This document shows positions 32,221 to 42,824 of a DNA stretch of 64,000 bases, piece after piece. Under the pieces are notes generated by a model. The model had not been told where the DNA came from. It did not search any database and was given only the letters and a program-made list of their open reading frames with translations. Location: contig JAHQRK010000003.1 in assembly GCA_019828595.1 (NCBI GenBank), positions 1,240,001-1,304,000 on the forward strand, written 5' to 3'. Both the position numbers and the translations under genes were made by a program. Origin of the DNA: Aphanomyces cochlioides. Its lineage: Eukaryota > Oomycota > Saprolegniomycetes > Saprolegniales > Verrucalvaceae. Position 1 is the first letter of the stretch. Each line of letters starts with the position of its first letter.

Positions 32221-32685
32221 TTCAATGGCAGGACACGACGCTCTTCAAGCTTGTCCTCCACGAGCGACTGACCTTTGTCTTGATCTCGTCTTCTCTCACG
32301 CCGTGCTCGCCCCTCTCGACCTGGAGGCTCTTTTTCTGTCGGCCGTTTCGTCAGTGAAACTCCCCGCCAAAATCTAAATTTGCCTCTTCAATGCTTGAAC
32401 ATTCGTTTATCCGGGTATCCGGATAAGACGAAAATTCTATGAAAACTAATACATTTAAAATGACAGGATTCTGAATTTGCGATCTTGAGGAGTCACATTG
32501 GCTGCCAGTGTCGCGAGGAGACACATGTCGTCAAATTGGCTTGGGATCTCCAAAGTAAGTTCTTAAGACCTTGAGTCTTGTCAACGCATTAACTAGTACA
32601 CAAACTAATGTTTTCTTGGGGTAGTTGGGGGATAAATATGGCAAGGCTTTCCGCTCATGCATGATAGAGAGCTAGGGTAGGATTT
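32221..32685. other. Spacer between kinase and Argonaute genes
   Basis: 465 bp holding the kinase promoter and the Argonaute 3' flank. CCGGGTATCCGGATAA (32417) is a short imperfect palindrome. No gene seen. Confidence 0.35.
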
Positions 32686-35319
32686 TTAGACATAGTACAT
32701 GGCAGTGTGAAGGTTTTTGTGTACAAGTGGCAAAGGATGGTCAAGCTGTGATTCGTCCACTGTGGATTCAGAGTCATGGTCATATTGCATGAAAAAGCGA
32801 GCGCGGAAAGCCACGAGGTGAGAATAGTACACGGATGGTACAACCGACACGGATCTTGTGCATCGAGCAAATGTATAGCACAACCGGAAGGTCAAGTTGT
32901 GCAATTCGTCAGGTGTGAATCCGATTTCGTCGAGTAGGACATGATAATGAGCAGGGCGACTTGTGCCTTGGATGCCAGAGTGACTCATCAAGTAGAAATC
33001 ATACTCAGTGGGATGGCATACTCCAGAGTCAATGACAGTACCAGCTTTCACATTCGCACTTCGGTCTGCATCGGCCAAGTCGGTCGGAAAGAAACGTGTG
33101 TTATGTCGTTTTTGAACAACAATGTAAGTGATGCGGGGACGGTAATCCTTTTCAAGTTTTTCACAGGCCGATCGTAGTGCTGCCACTTCATGAATGAGCA
33201 CAGATTCGAATTGCCCTTCGCTCACACCATCGCGATAGAAAAGAATGTTGACTGGTTTCCGATTTGTCGCTTGATAGAATCGTTTGAGCAATTCTGTAGC
33301 CATGCCTTCCATGTCCTCAATGAGTTCCATTCGATGAGCTTGTTTACGCATGGTGGCAGCATGGCGAACTCCCCAGCGATCCAGCGATGCTACGACGGCT
33401 GCAATCGAAGGACGTGTGGTATCCATGGGACTTGGATGGGACACATCAGCGCCAAAGATTATCGTCGGTTCGGTACTAATCCTCGGTAATGCGTCCTTAC
33501 AGACAGTATTTCGTCCACCCAATTTGGTGTTGACTTTGAGAAGCAGTGTTGAAATGTACGACACACTTGGTTTGACAAAATGCCTTGATAACATCATTTG
33601 CGATGGAATGCCATAGAGAACATCCGATGCTCGCTTCAAGTCACCATAATTTTGAGCATTTGGTTGTGGATTGATGCAAAAGACCAATTGTGGGCGAGCA
33701 CCAAATTCAGTAGTAGCTGCACCAATAGCCACAGACAAAAGTTGCTCAATAGTTTGACCATTCTGTTGAACAACTACTGGAGGTACCGTCGCCGGACCCT
33801 TCATATCGACTTGATTCATCTCGTTCAATAGGAGACGAAATAATTTTACGATGGATTGTGTGGGGCATCTTCGAGTGTCACACAAGCTTACAATAGCAAA
33901 TGACTTCAGCTCTACAGTTTGGAAAAAGCTCTTGTTCTTCATATTCCAAAGTCCATCGCGAGGGGTTTCCGCGTGAGATCCACCGTACAACAAAGCTGGT
34001 TCAGGCAACTGCCGCCCTTCCACTGTGAGCATTGTTGGATTGAGCTCAATTCCAAACGCATCGAGGCAATTTTCATCGCTGAAATGAGCTTCTTGTACCC
34101 TTGCTTCGATTTTTTGTCGTCTTTCTTCAGGTGGAGTGCATGTGACGCGAACCATTGTCGCTAGTTGGGACTCTGTTGCTTTGCGCAAGAAACGTTGGCC
34201 TTCCACAGTATGACAAACTTCAATTGGAAGGTAGTTTGTGCTTGTGGGAGATCCGACATGTAGCATTTGCAAGTTTGGATATTGCAGAGGCAGGTAATTA
34301 GTTGCAAAATAGCTCGCAACCGAAATGCGACTGCCATCTATTTCAATGAAGGTGTCGTTGGCAGAACTCTTTGTAAGCCCATTCACTCGATATCCACGCT
34401 TCATTTGCCCTCGATGAGTCACACGAACCTTGATACCACGGAACACCTTGGTCGCCACTCCTTGCTGCATCTTGTTCAAAGTGGCTGGGACTTCTCGAAA
34501 GCCACAGGCTTCACACATGTAGACTAGTGCAGGCATGGACTCGATGAACATGGAAGATGCCATGTCAACATTCAGGGTCAAGTGAGATTGCGTCGGCCGA
34601 AGGCTTTGATGGTAGCCAAACCAAAGTTCACCTCCTTCGCCGAGTGACTGTTGGCCAAAATTGTTGAACAAGTTGCGGCCGATGGACACAAAGCGAGTTG
34701 AAGCAGAGTAGCGCATCGCAATATCAAGGGCTTGAATTGCATCGTAGGGTGTATAATTCAGCGTGCCTTCAAAGAGTTGATTGATCTGTGTCATTCGAAT
34801 CGCCAAGGGGTCGGACGCCTTCATATGGACATCAAACATCTTGACTTTATCATCCTTCGTCTGGGCAACTTTGAACAATCGACTCTGAAATGGAAATCGA
34901 ACGTTTGTGTAGATATTGCGTCTTCCATCCGCAACGACAGCAATGTCAGGATATTCCACCTTCAAGTTGGCAATCAATGTATGGAGGACAGGTGTGCACA
35001 GGCTTTTTGGTGGTGGTTCGTGACCGGGTTTCTTTCCTTCATCAGCAATCGCTGCATCGTAGTGATACACATCTCCTTGATCTGCGCGAACAGTTACTCC
35101 AAAATGATTCACCCATAGAACCACTGGTTTTCCCGACTCGCCGAAACTGGGACGACACGGATACAACATGTCCAATCGCGGACGGAGCAGGATTGACTTG
35201 ACCGGTGGTGGTGCAGGTGTTAATATAGCTCTTGAGTTATCTCCTTGACTATTTCGCCTCAGGCTTTGTCCACGTCCACCGCGTCGTCCACTATCTCGAC
35301 CTCTTCCTCGAGTGCTCAT
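32686..35319 (-). CDS. AGO: Argonaute (small-RNA guided silencing)
   Basis: Single exon, 877 aa, ATG at 35319. The N-terminus is RG-rich (MSTRGRGRDSGRRGGRGQ). Order: N domain, PAZ (about 255-390, VFRGIKVRVTHRG, PLQYPNLQMLHVG), MID with the guide 5'-phosphate region (PQLVFCINPQP..., then KPSVSYISTLLLKVNTKLGG), PIWI. The slicer tetrad is complete: GADVSHPSP (Asp), the Glu finger near DMEGMATELL, FYRDGVSEGQF (Asp) and PAHYHVLLDE (His), so cleavage activity is expected. Length is usual for eukaryotic AGO. The lack of introns differs from most neighbours. It binds small RNAs and silences transcripts or transposons; several mobile elements lie nearby. Confidence 0.96.
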   Translation of the reverse strand: MSTRGRGRDSGRRGGRGQSLRRNSQGDNSRAILTPAPPPVKSILLRPRLDMLYPCRPSFGESGKPVVLWVNHFGVTVRADQGDVYHYDAAIADEGKKPGHEPPPKSLCTPVLHTLIANLKVEYPDIAVVADGRRNIYTNVRFPFQSRLFKVAQTKDDKVKMFDVHMKASDPLAIRMTQINQLFEGTLNYTPYDAIQALDIAMRYSASTRFVSIGRNLFNNFGQQSLGEGGELWFGYHQSLRPTQSHLTLNVDMASSMFIESMPALVYMCEACGFREVPATLNKMQQGVATKVFRGIKVRVTHRGQMKRGYRVNGLTKSSANDTFIEIDGSRISVASYFATNYLPLQYPNLQMLHVGSPTSTNYLPIEVCHTVEGQRFLRKATESQLATMVRVTCTPPEERRQKIEARVQEAHFSDENCLDAFGIELNPTMLTVEGRQLPEPALLYGGSHAETPRDGLWNMKNKSFFQTVELKSFAIVSLCDTRRCPTQSIVKLFRLLLNEMNQVDMKGPATVPPVVVQQNGQTIEQLLSVAIGAATTEFGARPQLVFCINPQPNAQNYGDLKRASDVLYGIPSQMMLSRHFVKPSVSYISTLLLKVNTKLGGRNTVCKDALPRISTEPTIIFGADVSHPSPMDTTRPSIAAVVASLDRWGVRHAATMRKQAHRMELIEDMEGMATELLKRFYQATNRKPVNILFYRDGVSEGQFESVLIHEVAALRSACEKLEKDYRPRITYIVVQKRHNTRFFPTDLADADRSANVKAGTVIDSGVCHPTEYDFYLMSHSGIQGTSRPAHYHVLLDEIGFTPDELHNLTFRLCYTFARCTRSVSVVPSVYYSHLVAFRARFFMQYDHDSESTVDESQLDHPLPLVHKNLHTAMYYV

Positions 35320-35832
35320 TGACGCGCGGGTTGTCCAGTTTCAAGTTGTACCGGGTCCGAATAAACATGGTTATCCGTATAATTCATGAAATACAAAATT
35401 ATTCTTATTGCAAGTTTACTCCATAGTTTATAAGATCTATATCGTAATTTTAACATCAAGCTCAACGATATGTTTATTTCACAAAGCCACTGGGAACAAC
35501 TGAAGTTGCACCCAGCGATAAAAATGTCTTCTCCAAGCTGAGCTTTCTTCTCGGAGAGCTTCTATGTGAATAGCTGGGACAATAGAAGAGCTCCATCGTT
35601 GGATCTTGACTGTGTTGTGATAGGTCCCTGTAATAGAACATTAAATGCCCCTGACTTTGAATTTTAGCCAATCAAAATCGATCATTTGCAAATAGAATGT
35701 ATGTTTAGACTAGAAATTTGTATGATCCGACCATGGAGTGGGCAGTTTTGCAAAAATAGTTTTCAGTTTTGCGGCCAAGGCGAGTGTGCGACGTCGGGCA
35801 TTGCCTTCATCTGACACCTGAACGGCGCGACG
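35320..35832. other. Divergent spacer between Argonaute and syntaxin genes
   Basis: 513 bp, shared 5' region of two outward genes. No ORF with features and no repeat found. Confidence 0.35.
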
Positions 35833-36862
35833 ATGGCAACGAGAGACTTGACTAGAACATTCGTGAATCTAAGGACAGATGTCAAGGCAAAAGTCGCACG
35901 GCGACGTCAAATGGCCTCGCATTTACCGGATGTGCACCATGAAGCGAATTCCCTCATGCGAAATGCAGAACTCCGGTCAGACATTGATCTAGAAGCGGCC
36001 ATGTCGAGCACTCAGAATGCACCTGCGTGGGTGGATGCTGTCACTGACGTGAATATTCATATTGCCCGCGTGAAAGATCTAAGTACCTTCTCACGTCCCA
36101 ATGTTCTCTCGTGCTCAACCCATGATGATAGTGGACAAATTGACCAAAATACGCACAAAGCGACTCATGGTTCGGTTTGACGACTCGGAGACAGACCAGG
36201 AACGGGAAATTGAAAGTATTACGGCCGATATTACAGCAGAGTTTCGAAAAGCCGAAGCCATCTTGAAAAGCAAGATGAATGCCAAGGATGGACTGACTGA
36301 TGCAGACGCCAAGACACGACAAAATGTTCAGAGAGCACTAGCAACGCAACTCCAAACTCTTTCAAGTGATTTTCGCAAGTCTCAAAAAGAATACTTGGAT
36401 CGCGTCAAGAATCAACGACAAGGTCCAAAGGAATTTGATTTCTTGTCGGAATCCAACAAACCAAAACGAAGCACTGGTATTGATGTAAGCTACGCTCTGT
36501 ACGCCATAGTCCATGACGCCTTCATGTAGGGTGGGTTCATGCAGGCACAGCTTGCAGAAGTCGAGCTCGCCGAGGATTTGATCAATGAACGAGACCGTGA
36601 AGTGCAGCAGATTGCAACGTCGATCCAAGAGCTGGCGACGATTTTCAAAGAGTTGGCTGTGCTTGTGATTGACCAAGGCACGATTTTAGATCGCATTGAT
36701 TACAACATGGAACAAGTCGTCGAGCGAACGCAGGCCGGCATTGTCGAACTAGAAAAGGCCGAAACGATCCAGAAGAGTGCAAGGCCCATGAAGTGCATAG
36801 CCATTCTCCTTGTGCTCATCACTCTTATGACGATCATATTGATGCTAAAACACTTGCATTAA
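35833..36862 (+). CDS. Syntaxin-16/Tlg2-type Qa-SNARE
   Basis: Exons 35833-36082, 36132-36484, 36530-36862 (introns 49 and 45 bp), 311 aa. N-terminal MATRDLTRTFVNLRTDVKAK, then the Habc region with PAWVDAVTDVNIHIARVK, a signature of Tlg2/syntaxin-16. The SNARE helix lies at about residues 210-275 (REVQQIATSIQELATIFKEL, then VLVIDQGTILDRIDYNMEQV, with the zero-layer Gln in VIDQGTILDRID), followed by a C-terminal membrane anchor (CIAILLVLITLMTIILML). It should work in fusion at the trans-Golgi network and endosomes. Confidence 0.93.
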
Positions 36863-37453
36863 TGAAATGTGAATATTGCCCTCATCCCTCACTTCATGTC
36901 TTCCATCGTGCTACGAGCACAAACATCTTCGTAGGCCGAGTGAAGCTATTCTTGTCGATGTTTTAAGTACTCATCAATCAATCCAAGAGGTTGGTTTAGG
37001 GATGATGCTTCCCTTCCAAGCCAGAAGTTATTTCGATCTCGCGAACAAATCTTCCCTCGGTATGGTTGGTCAGTACACAAGCAGTCGACGTGTTGTCAAA
37101 GCCCATTGATGGTGAATCGCCGATGTGGAATTGAACATTTCGCAATAAAGACAGACGTAGGAATCGGGAGCTTGCAAACCATAAAACAACGCAGTCTTAG
37201 CGATAGATCTTTGACGTTCACACTATGCATTACAAGCCATGCCAGCTTTCCACATGGCACCACCGGAGCTCTGGACAAGATAGAACCATGATGTGTGAGC
37301 ATGATTGCCAAGTAGCACGTCAGAAGCTCGTCGGCGTCAAGCTCAAACCTCGAAGGCTTTTTTTCACACATGTCAAGTGTCCATGATTGAAGTTCCGGTT
37401 AAACATGGTCGAAAACCGGATAAGGCCATTTTGTCAATCAAGGAGTGACAACC
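36863..37453. other. Spacer before the GNAT array
   Basis: 590 bp without a gene. The motif AACCGGA occurs at 37414-37420, about 34 bp before the first GNAT ATG, and recurs before the next two copies (38496, 39724); a related TCCGGA lies at 41102 before the fourth. Confidence 0.4.
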
Positions 37454-38373
37454 ATGATGTCTCAAGCGAGTCTCTCGAGCTTCTTGTCGCTGGCCGAGGA
37501 ATATCGCGTGCTGACGCACTTTGTTGGAGGCCTCGCCACGAGTCTCGTTACGGACACAAGTAATCTCGGAACGCTGAAGCTCTACGTCATCCGTGAGGAC
37601 TCAGTTGAGACCTTTGATCCCAAAGGCACAAGCAAGTACGTCCGTGTCGTTGGTCTTGCGTATGCGCTCTTGAATCAAACTCGCCTCGAGAATTTACGCT
37701 TTTGGTTTCGCCCAACGCTGTCTAAAGAAAAACTGCGGCAATCCCTCGCATACTTCTTGCAGCACGTGACTCAAGACTTGGAGCCATCCGTGAAGCTGAG
37801 CGCCGTCGAAAGTGCGCATTACTTGATAGTACAGGAAAGCGTCGAGAAAGTTGAGTGGAAGAACGATGAAGGCTATCGACTGTACATCCTTGATGCTTCT
37901 GTGCCTGTCAAAGATGTCCCGGTCGGCTCAACGTGGCAAGTCGATGGCGAAACCTTTGAGATGGACGTCGCCCACAACGACGACGCTCCCGTTCTCATCA
38001 GTCAAACCAAGATCGGCTACAACCAAGAGTACATGCTGTCGTTGATCAACCATCCCGTCATGAGCAAGCTCATTCGCGTCGTTCGCTTGGCCTCGACGAA
38101 GCAAGCCGTGTCGTGGTCACTCGTCCACAGCGACTTCTCGGTCGGCTTGCTGTCGACATTGCCTGAGTACCGTCGGAAGGGATTAGTGCAGAAGGCGTTG
38201 GCGTCGACTCTTGCATCATACCGCGACGTCGTTGCCTCCCAGATGGTTTGCTCGGTGTCGAGCCACACTGCTTTGTCCACGTTGAAAACATCCCAAGCCA
38301 AAATCTTATGGCCTCTGCTGGCTTTGAGTACATTCCCAACAAGACATTCCACTGGATGAGCGTCGTTGTCTAA
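37454..38373 (+). pseudogene. GNAT acyltransferase copy A, frameshifted near the end
   Basis: Same family as copies C and D. The frame is intact to about 38240 with VSWSLVHSDFSVGLLSTLPE and EYRRKGLVQKAL, the acetyl-CoA pyrophosphate loop of GNAT proteins. There one base is missing compared with the paralogues (CCCAGATGG against a CAC-GAC-GG pattern), and the chain then runs out of frame to a stop at 38357. In the other frame the conserved end (GVEPHCFVHVEN, FEYIPNKTFHWM) continues to the TAA at 38371-38373. A sequencing error is possible. Confidence 0.7.
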
Positions 38374-38531
38374 TGCACCGCGGAGCCTCTCCAAGCAAGC
38401 TGTAGATGCTCTGGAAGCGATTGAAATGTCGGTGGAGGTTCAAAGCTAGCTCGTGGTAATACAGATGCAAATCCAAAGATCGCAACTCTTCAATTAACCG
38501 GACGAAGGAAGGCACAGTGGAGCTGACGGCC

Positions 38532-39454
38532 ATGACGACGCAAGCCACTCTGCTGAGCTTCTTGTCACTGGCCAAGGGAGAGCATGTCCAGCATTACATT
38601 GTCGGGAGCCTCCTCGGCGCTCTCTTTCCAAACGCAACGGTCACTGAGACACCAGTGCTCTATGTCATCCGCGAGAACTCGGTCGAGAGATATCACCCTC
38701 GTGAATCGACGAACGATGATCATGTCATTGGCCTTGCGTTCGCACTTGTTGGTGAAGAGCGCCTAGAAGACTTGCGCTACTGGTTTCACCCGACGCTCTC
38801 TCAAGATCAACTCCGTCAGGGCTTGACGAACTTGCTGCAATATGCAACTGAAGGACTGGAGTCGAACCCAGCATGCTCAGTGTCGTCAATAGAGAGCATA
38901 TCTCGATCGTGGAGGAAGTCGTCGACAGTGTGGAGTGGCAGAACAGCGAAGGGGATCGCCTGTATGTCCTCGACACCGCCGTGCCTGTCAAAGACATCCC
39001 AGTCGGCGCAACTTGGGAAGTCGATGGTGTCGTCTTTGAGAAGGACATGGCGCGTAATGCCGACGCGACGATTCTGACAAGTCAGACAAACATCGACTAC
39101 GGTCAAGCGTACATCCTCAAGTTGATCAACCATCCCGTCATGAGCAAACTCATGCGGGTCGTTCGTCTCGCTTTGACGAAAGAAGCAGTGTCGTGGTCAC
39201 TTGTCCACACTGACTTGTCGATCGGACAGCTCTCAACGTTGCCAGAGTACCGCCGAAAGGGATTAGTCCAGAGAGCTCTCGCCTCGACGGTTATTGCCTT
39301 CCGTGAGACCATGGCCTCGTTCGATGGCTGGCTGGGCGTGGAGCCGCACAGCTTTGTCGGGATTGACAACATTCCAAGTCAAAACCTCATGACCTCCTTG
39401 GGCTTCAAAGAAGGCTCGGACTCGACGTTCGTCATGATAAGTGTTGTAGTCTAG
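38532..39454 (+). pseudogene. GNAT acyltransferase copy B, frameshifted in the middle
   Basis: Begins MTTQATLLSFLSLAKGEHV. After EGLESNPA (about 38870) one base is missing; the original frame runs to a stop at 39077, while the following frame resumes at LSVVNREHISIVEEVV and reads through the GNAT core (VSWSLVHTDLSIGQLSTLPE, YRRKGLVQRAL) to 39454. If the base is real in the organism, the copy has lost its function; otherwise a protein of about 307 aa results. Confidence 0.7.
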
Positions 39455-39757
39455 CGTGAACAGAGTTCATCTTGTGCATCAAGCAGCAAACGTACCTCGA
39501 TTCAGTCAGAGCATCTTGTCTTGGAGAGGTCCCGACGCCTCTCATTTTCGCCGCTGTGGTCCAGAATTGACGGTAGCTCTCGAAATTGCGGCAGGAACGT
39601 TGAGAGAGTCGAACACATGCACCAGAGGATAGTTGAAGATTCTCACATGCAGCTTATCGTTGCCCGTTCCCATCTCCCTTTCCATGTTTGCGTCCTGAGG
39701 TCATGATCAACCTGTCTCTCGATAACCGGACAAACGACTATTTGACGAATAGCCGTG

Positions 39758-40687
39758 ATGCCCGTCGCGATTCACGAGACTCTGCGGAACTTCTTGTCGC
39801 TGGCCAAGGGGGACCGCGTGCCGCCTCACTTTATCGGCAGCCTCGCTGCTTGTCTGTTTCCAAACACAAGCGTTGTGGAAACTCCAGTCTTCTATGTCGT
39901 CCATGAGGATTCGATCGACGTCTTCAACCGTGAGGAATCGCCCAAGGCCGACAATGTCCTCGGCCTTGTGTATGGACTCGTCGCTCAGAATCGACTGGAG
40001 GAACTGCGCTTTTGGTTCCCTCCCTCGCTTTCTGGTGACCAAGTGCGTCAAGTCCTCCTGCGACTCCTCCCTCACACAACGAAAGGTCTGGAGCCCGATT
40101 CCGTCTTGTTCAGCGCGCTTGACAGTGCGTATTACGTGATGGTCCAGGAACTTGTCAGAAAGGTCGAGTGGAAGAACGATGAAGGCTATCGCTTGTACGT
40201 TCTTCATGCCGCAGTGGCTATCAGAGACGTTGGAATCGGTTCGACTTGGGAAATCGACGGCGAAACGTTTGAAATGGACGTGGCGCACATCGCCGACGCG
40301 CCGATTCTTCTCAGCCAAACCGAGATTCCCTACGACCAGGAGTACATGGCCACGCTGATCAACCATCCCGTGATGAGCAAACTCATTCGCGTCGTTCGCC
40401 TGGCTTCCACGAAACAAGCAGTGTCGTGGTCACTCGTTCATTGCGACTTCTCGATCGGACTGCTCTCAACGTTGCCAGAGTACCGCCGAAAGGGCTTAGT
40501 GCATCGAGCTCTATCGTCGACGGTCGTTGCCTACCGCGAAGTCGCTGCCTCGCACGACGGCTTGCTCGGCATCGAGCCTCATTGCTTTGTGAGTGTTGAG
40601 AACGTTCCGAGTCAAAAGCTCATGGCCTCCGTGGGCTTCGAGTGCATTCCAGACAAGACGTTCCACTGGCTGGCTGCTGTGGTCTAA
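39758..40687 (+). CDS. GNAT acyltransferase copy C (GLYAT/FR47-like), intact
   Basis: Single exon, 309 aa, ATG 39758. The N-terminal half (MPVAIHETLRNFLSLAKGD, PVFYVVHEDSIDVF) is a divergent GNAT-like lobe; the C-terminal half has AVSWSLVHCDFSIGLLSTLP, EYRRKGLVHRALSS (CoA-binding loop, R-R-K-G), HCFVSVENVPSQKLMASVGF and ends FHWLAAVV. The pattern resembles glycine N-acyltransferases with an FR47-like domain, which transfer acyl groups from CoA to small amines. Substrate unknown. Third of four direct tandem copies spaced 1.1-1.4 kb. Confidence 0.8.
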   Translation: MPVAIHETLRNFLSLAKGDRVPPHFIGSLAACLFPNTSVVETPVFYVVHEDSIDVFNREESPKADNVLGLVYGLVAQNRLEELRFWFPPSLSGDQVRQVLLRLLPHTTKGLEPDSVLFSALDSAYYVMVQELVRKVEWKNDEGYRLYVLHAAVAIRDVGIGSTWEIDGETFEMDVAHIADAPILLSQTEIPYDQEYMATLINHPVMSKLIRVVRLASTKQAVSWSLVHCDFSIGLLSTLPEYRRKGLVHRALSSTVVAYREVAASHDGLLGIEPHCFVSVENVPSQKLMASVGFECIPDKTFHWLAAVV

Positions 40688-41122
40688 GCATTCCATGCAA
40701 ACGCTCCACGACACTGAGAGCCTTCGTCGACGTCATAATGAAGTCCATGTTGGGATTGCGTTCTCTTCCAAAGCATACATACTTGTCATCGCCTTCACTC
40801 GTTGCGTCGTCGATCCATCGCACCAACTGATGGTCCATTACGCTCGCTCGCTCAGTGCGACCAACAGGGAATGTGATGCAGCGACGCCTTGTCAAAGTCC
40901 AGTCATTCCCCCGCGCGATTCCGAATCGACCGGGAAGAGATGGCTCGCTGGCGTATTCAATACTTCACACATGTCAATTGTCATCACCTCTTGAGCGCAT
41001 AGGTAAGACCTTCTGGAACGATCGCTTGTCGCGCGGATCTCACGTCCGAGTGCTCCATGCTGTTCTCACTTTCGGAGAAAGGAAGATCGCAAACTTTCGT
41101 ATCCGGAAAAGGAAAGAAAGTC

Positions 41123-42052
41123 ATGTCGATGAGGATGACAACTGCGGCGCATTTCGTCTCGCTCGCCAAGGAAGAGCGCGTCTTGACTCATTTTGTGGGC
41201 GCTCTTGCTGCCTACCAAGTCTCGGGCTCGCGTCGTCATGGAACAGCGCTCGTGCTTTATGTGATTCACGACGACTCGGTCGAGATCTTTGAGCCGACCA
41301 AAGCCTCGAATCAGGACCATGTCGTTGGCCTCGCCTATGCGCTCATGAGCGAGAACCGCCTGGAGAATTTGCACTTTTGGTTCCGCCCATCGCTTTCTCA
41401 AGATGTGCTGCGGCAAACCGTCCCGCGATTCTTACATCATGCAACAAGCGGCGTCGAGCCGTACATGATCAAATTGAGCTCAATCGACAGTGCGTACTTC
41501 CCCCTCGTCCTAGAAAGCGTCCAAAGAGTCGTCTGGACTGACGACGATCGCTACGGTTTGTACGTTCTTGACGCTGACGTCCCTGTCAAAGACATTCCAG
41601 TTGGCGCCACTTGGCAAGTAGATGGCGAAACTTTCGTGATGGACGTGGCCACCAGCGACGACGCACCGGTTCTGCTCAGTCAAACCGACATTGGGTACTA
41701 TCCACAGTACATCCTGGAGCTGATCAACGATCCCGTCATGAGCAAGCTCATTCGAGTGGTTCGTCGCACGGCGACGATGCAAGCGGTGTCGTGGGCGCTC
41801 GTCCACAGCGACTTTTCCATCGGGTTGCTGTCAACGTTGCCAGAGTATCGTCGAAAAGGACTCGTCCAGAGAGCGCTCGCCTCGACGGCCGTTGCGTTCC
41901 GGGAGGTGATTGCCGCGCACGACGGCTTGCTTGGCTTGAAGCCTCATTGCTTTGTCAACACTGAAAACCTTCCAAGTCAGCGGCTCGTCGATTCCTTGGG
42001 CTTCAAGATCGTTCCTGACAAGACATTCCACTGGCTAGGCGTTGTTGTCTGA
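41123..42052 (+). CDS. GNAT acyltransferase copy D (GLYAT/FR47-like), intact
   Basis: Single exon, 309 aa from ATG 41123; further in-frame ATGs lie at 41057 and 41135, and by alignment with copies A-C the start at 41123 or 41135 fits best. Shares LSSIDSAYF, WTDDDRYGLYVLDADVPVKD, VSWALVHSDFSIGLLSTLPE, EYRRKGLVQRALASTAVAF and the end TFHWLGVVV. Copies C and D show mostly third-codon differences, so selection keeps them. Convergent with the membrane protein at 42252. Confidence 0.8.
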   Translation: MSMRMTTAAHFVSLAKEERVLTHFVGALAAYQVSGSRRHGTALVLYVIHDDSVEIFEPTKASNQDHVVGLAYALMSENRLENLHFWFRPSLSQDVLRQTVPRFLHHATSGVEPYMIKLSSIDSAYFPLVLESVQRVVWTDDDRYGLYVLDADVPVKDIPVGATWQVDGETFVMDVATSDDAPVLLSQTDIGYYPQYILELINDPVMSKLIRVVRRTATMQAVSWALVHSDFSIGLLSTLPEYRRKGLVQRALASTAVAFREVIAAHDGLLGLKPHCFVNTENLPSQRLVDSLGFKIVPDKTFHWLGVVV

Positions 42053-42251
42053 CGTGTGCCGCCGCGTAAGTTTGCCGATAGCATGGAGGCTGTAAGTCGA
42101 CCAACGAAATGCCTACATTGATGCCTTGATCGTGCCTAGATCCCCATGGAGACCACCACGAGGAAACTTGTTGACGGCATGGACAAGTAAAGCAAGAAGA
42201 TATTTTTGTTATGATAGAAATGGAGCGTAGGGCTGGAGACAGGAGGACTCT

Positions 42252-42824
42252 TTACTCCTTGAGAGACTTTTCCAGCTCGTAGCGAGCCGACGCCAAGACA
42301 ATCTTAGCGTACATGCAATGGAGTGGCGTGATCAACCGAACAAACAAGCTGTCGTTGCGAATCGTCGATCCAAAGAGCACTGTGGTCCCATTCTCCGTCA
42401 ATGCGAGCCACGAATGTCCATTGACGGTCTCTTTGTCGCTCCAGCACAACAAGATCTCGCCAGGGGCATTTTCCACGACTTGGAAGGTGGCGACGGCGTC
42501 GCCAGGCTCGAAGTTGAGTGCTTGGATGGCCTCGTCAGTCACTTCGCCAGCTCCAGCGAGCTTGAGAACTCTTCGTTCGACTTGAAAGACGGGCGACTCA
42601 AAGAAGGCTCTAGCAAGCTCTTGGACGGTCGTGGGACGACTCAATGTCGTTTCATAGACATCCACGTATTGGTTCGGGACATCCAAGAAGCGTGCGATCA
42701 AATTGGCAGGACGAAGGGAAGACAGTCGAGTCGTTCGAACGTGGCGAGTGCAGATTGTGAATACCAATGCAGCGGCGGTCGTGGAAAGAATTGGAAGCAA
42801 GCGCAAAGCGGTCGAGCTGCTCAT
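42252..42824 (-). CDS. Membrane-anchored protein of unknown function (DUF2867-like?)
   Basis: 190 aa from ATG 42824 (the frame upstream of it has no ATG). Residues 5-25 are hydrophobic (ALRLLPILSTTAAALVFTIC), a signal anchor. The rest reads like small SRPBCC-type proteins: DVPNQYVDVYETTLS, FFESPVFQVERRVLKLAG, FEPGDAVATFQVVE, GEILLCWSDKETVNGHSWLA, LFGSTIRND, ending in a helix (ASARYELEKSL). Similar bacterial proteins are annotated as DUF2867, but I recall this only roughly. Possible transfer from bacteria, not tested. Confidence 0.55.
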   Translation of the reverse strand: MSSSTALRLLPILSTTAAALVFTICTRHVRTTRLSSLRPANLIARFLDVPNQYVDVYETTLSRPTTVQELARAFFESPVFQVERRVLKLAGAGEVTDEAIQALNFEPGDAVATFQVVENAPGEILLCWSDKETVNGHSWLALTENGTTVLFGSTIRNDSLFVRLITPLHCMYAKIVLASARYELEKSLKE

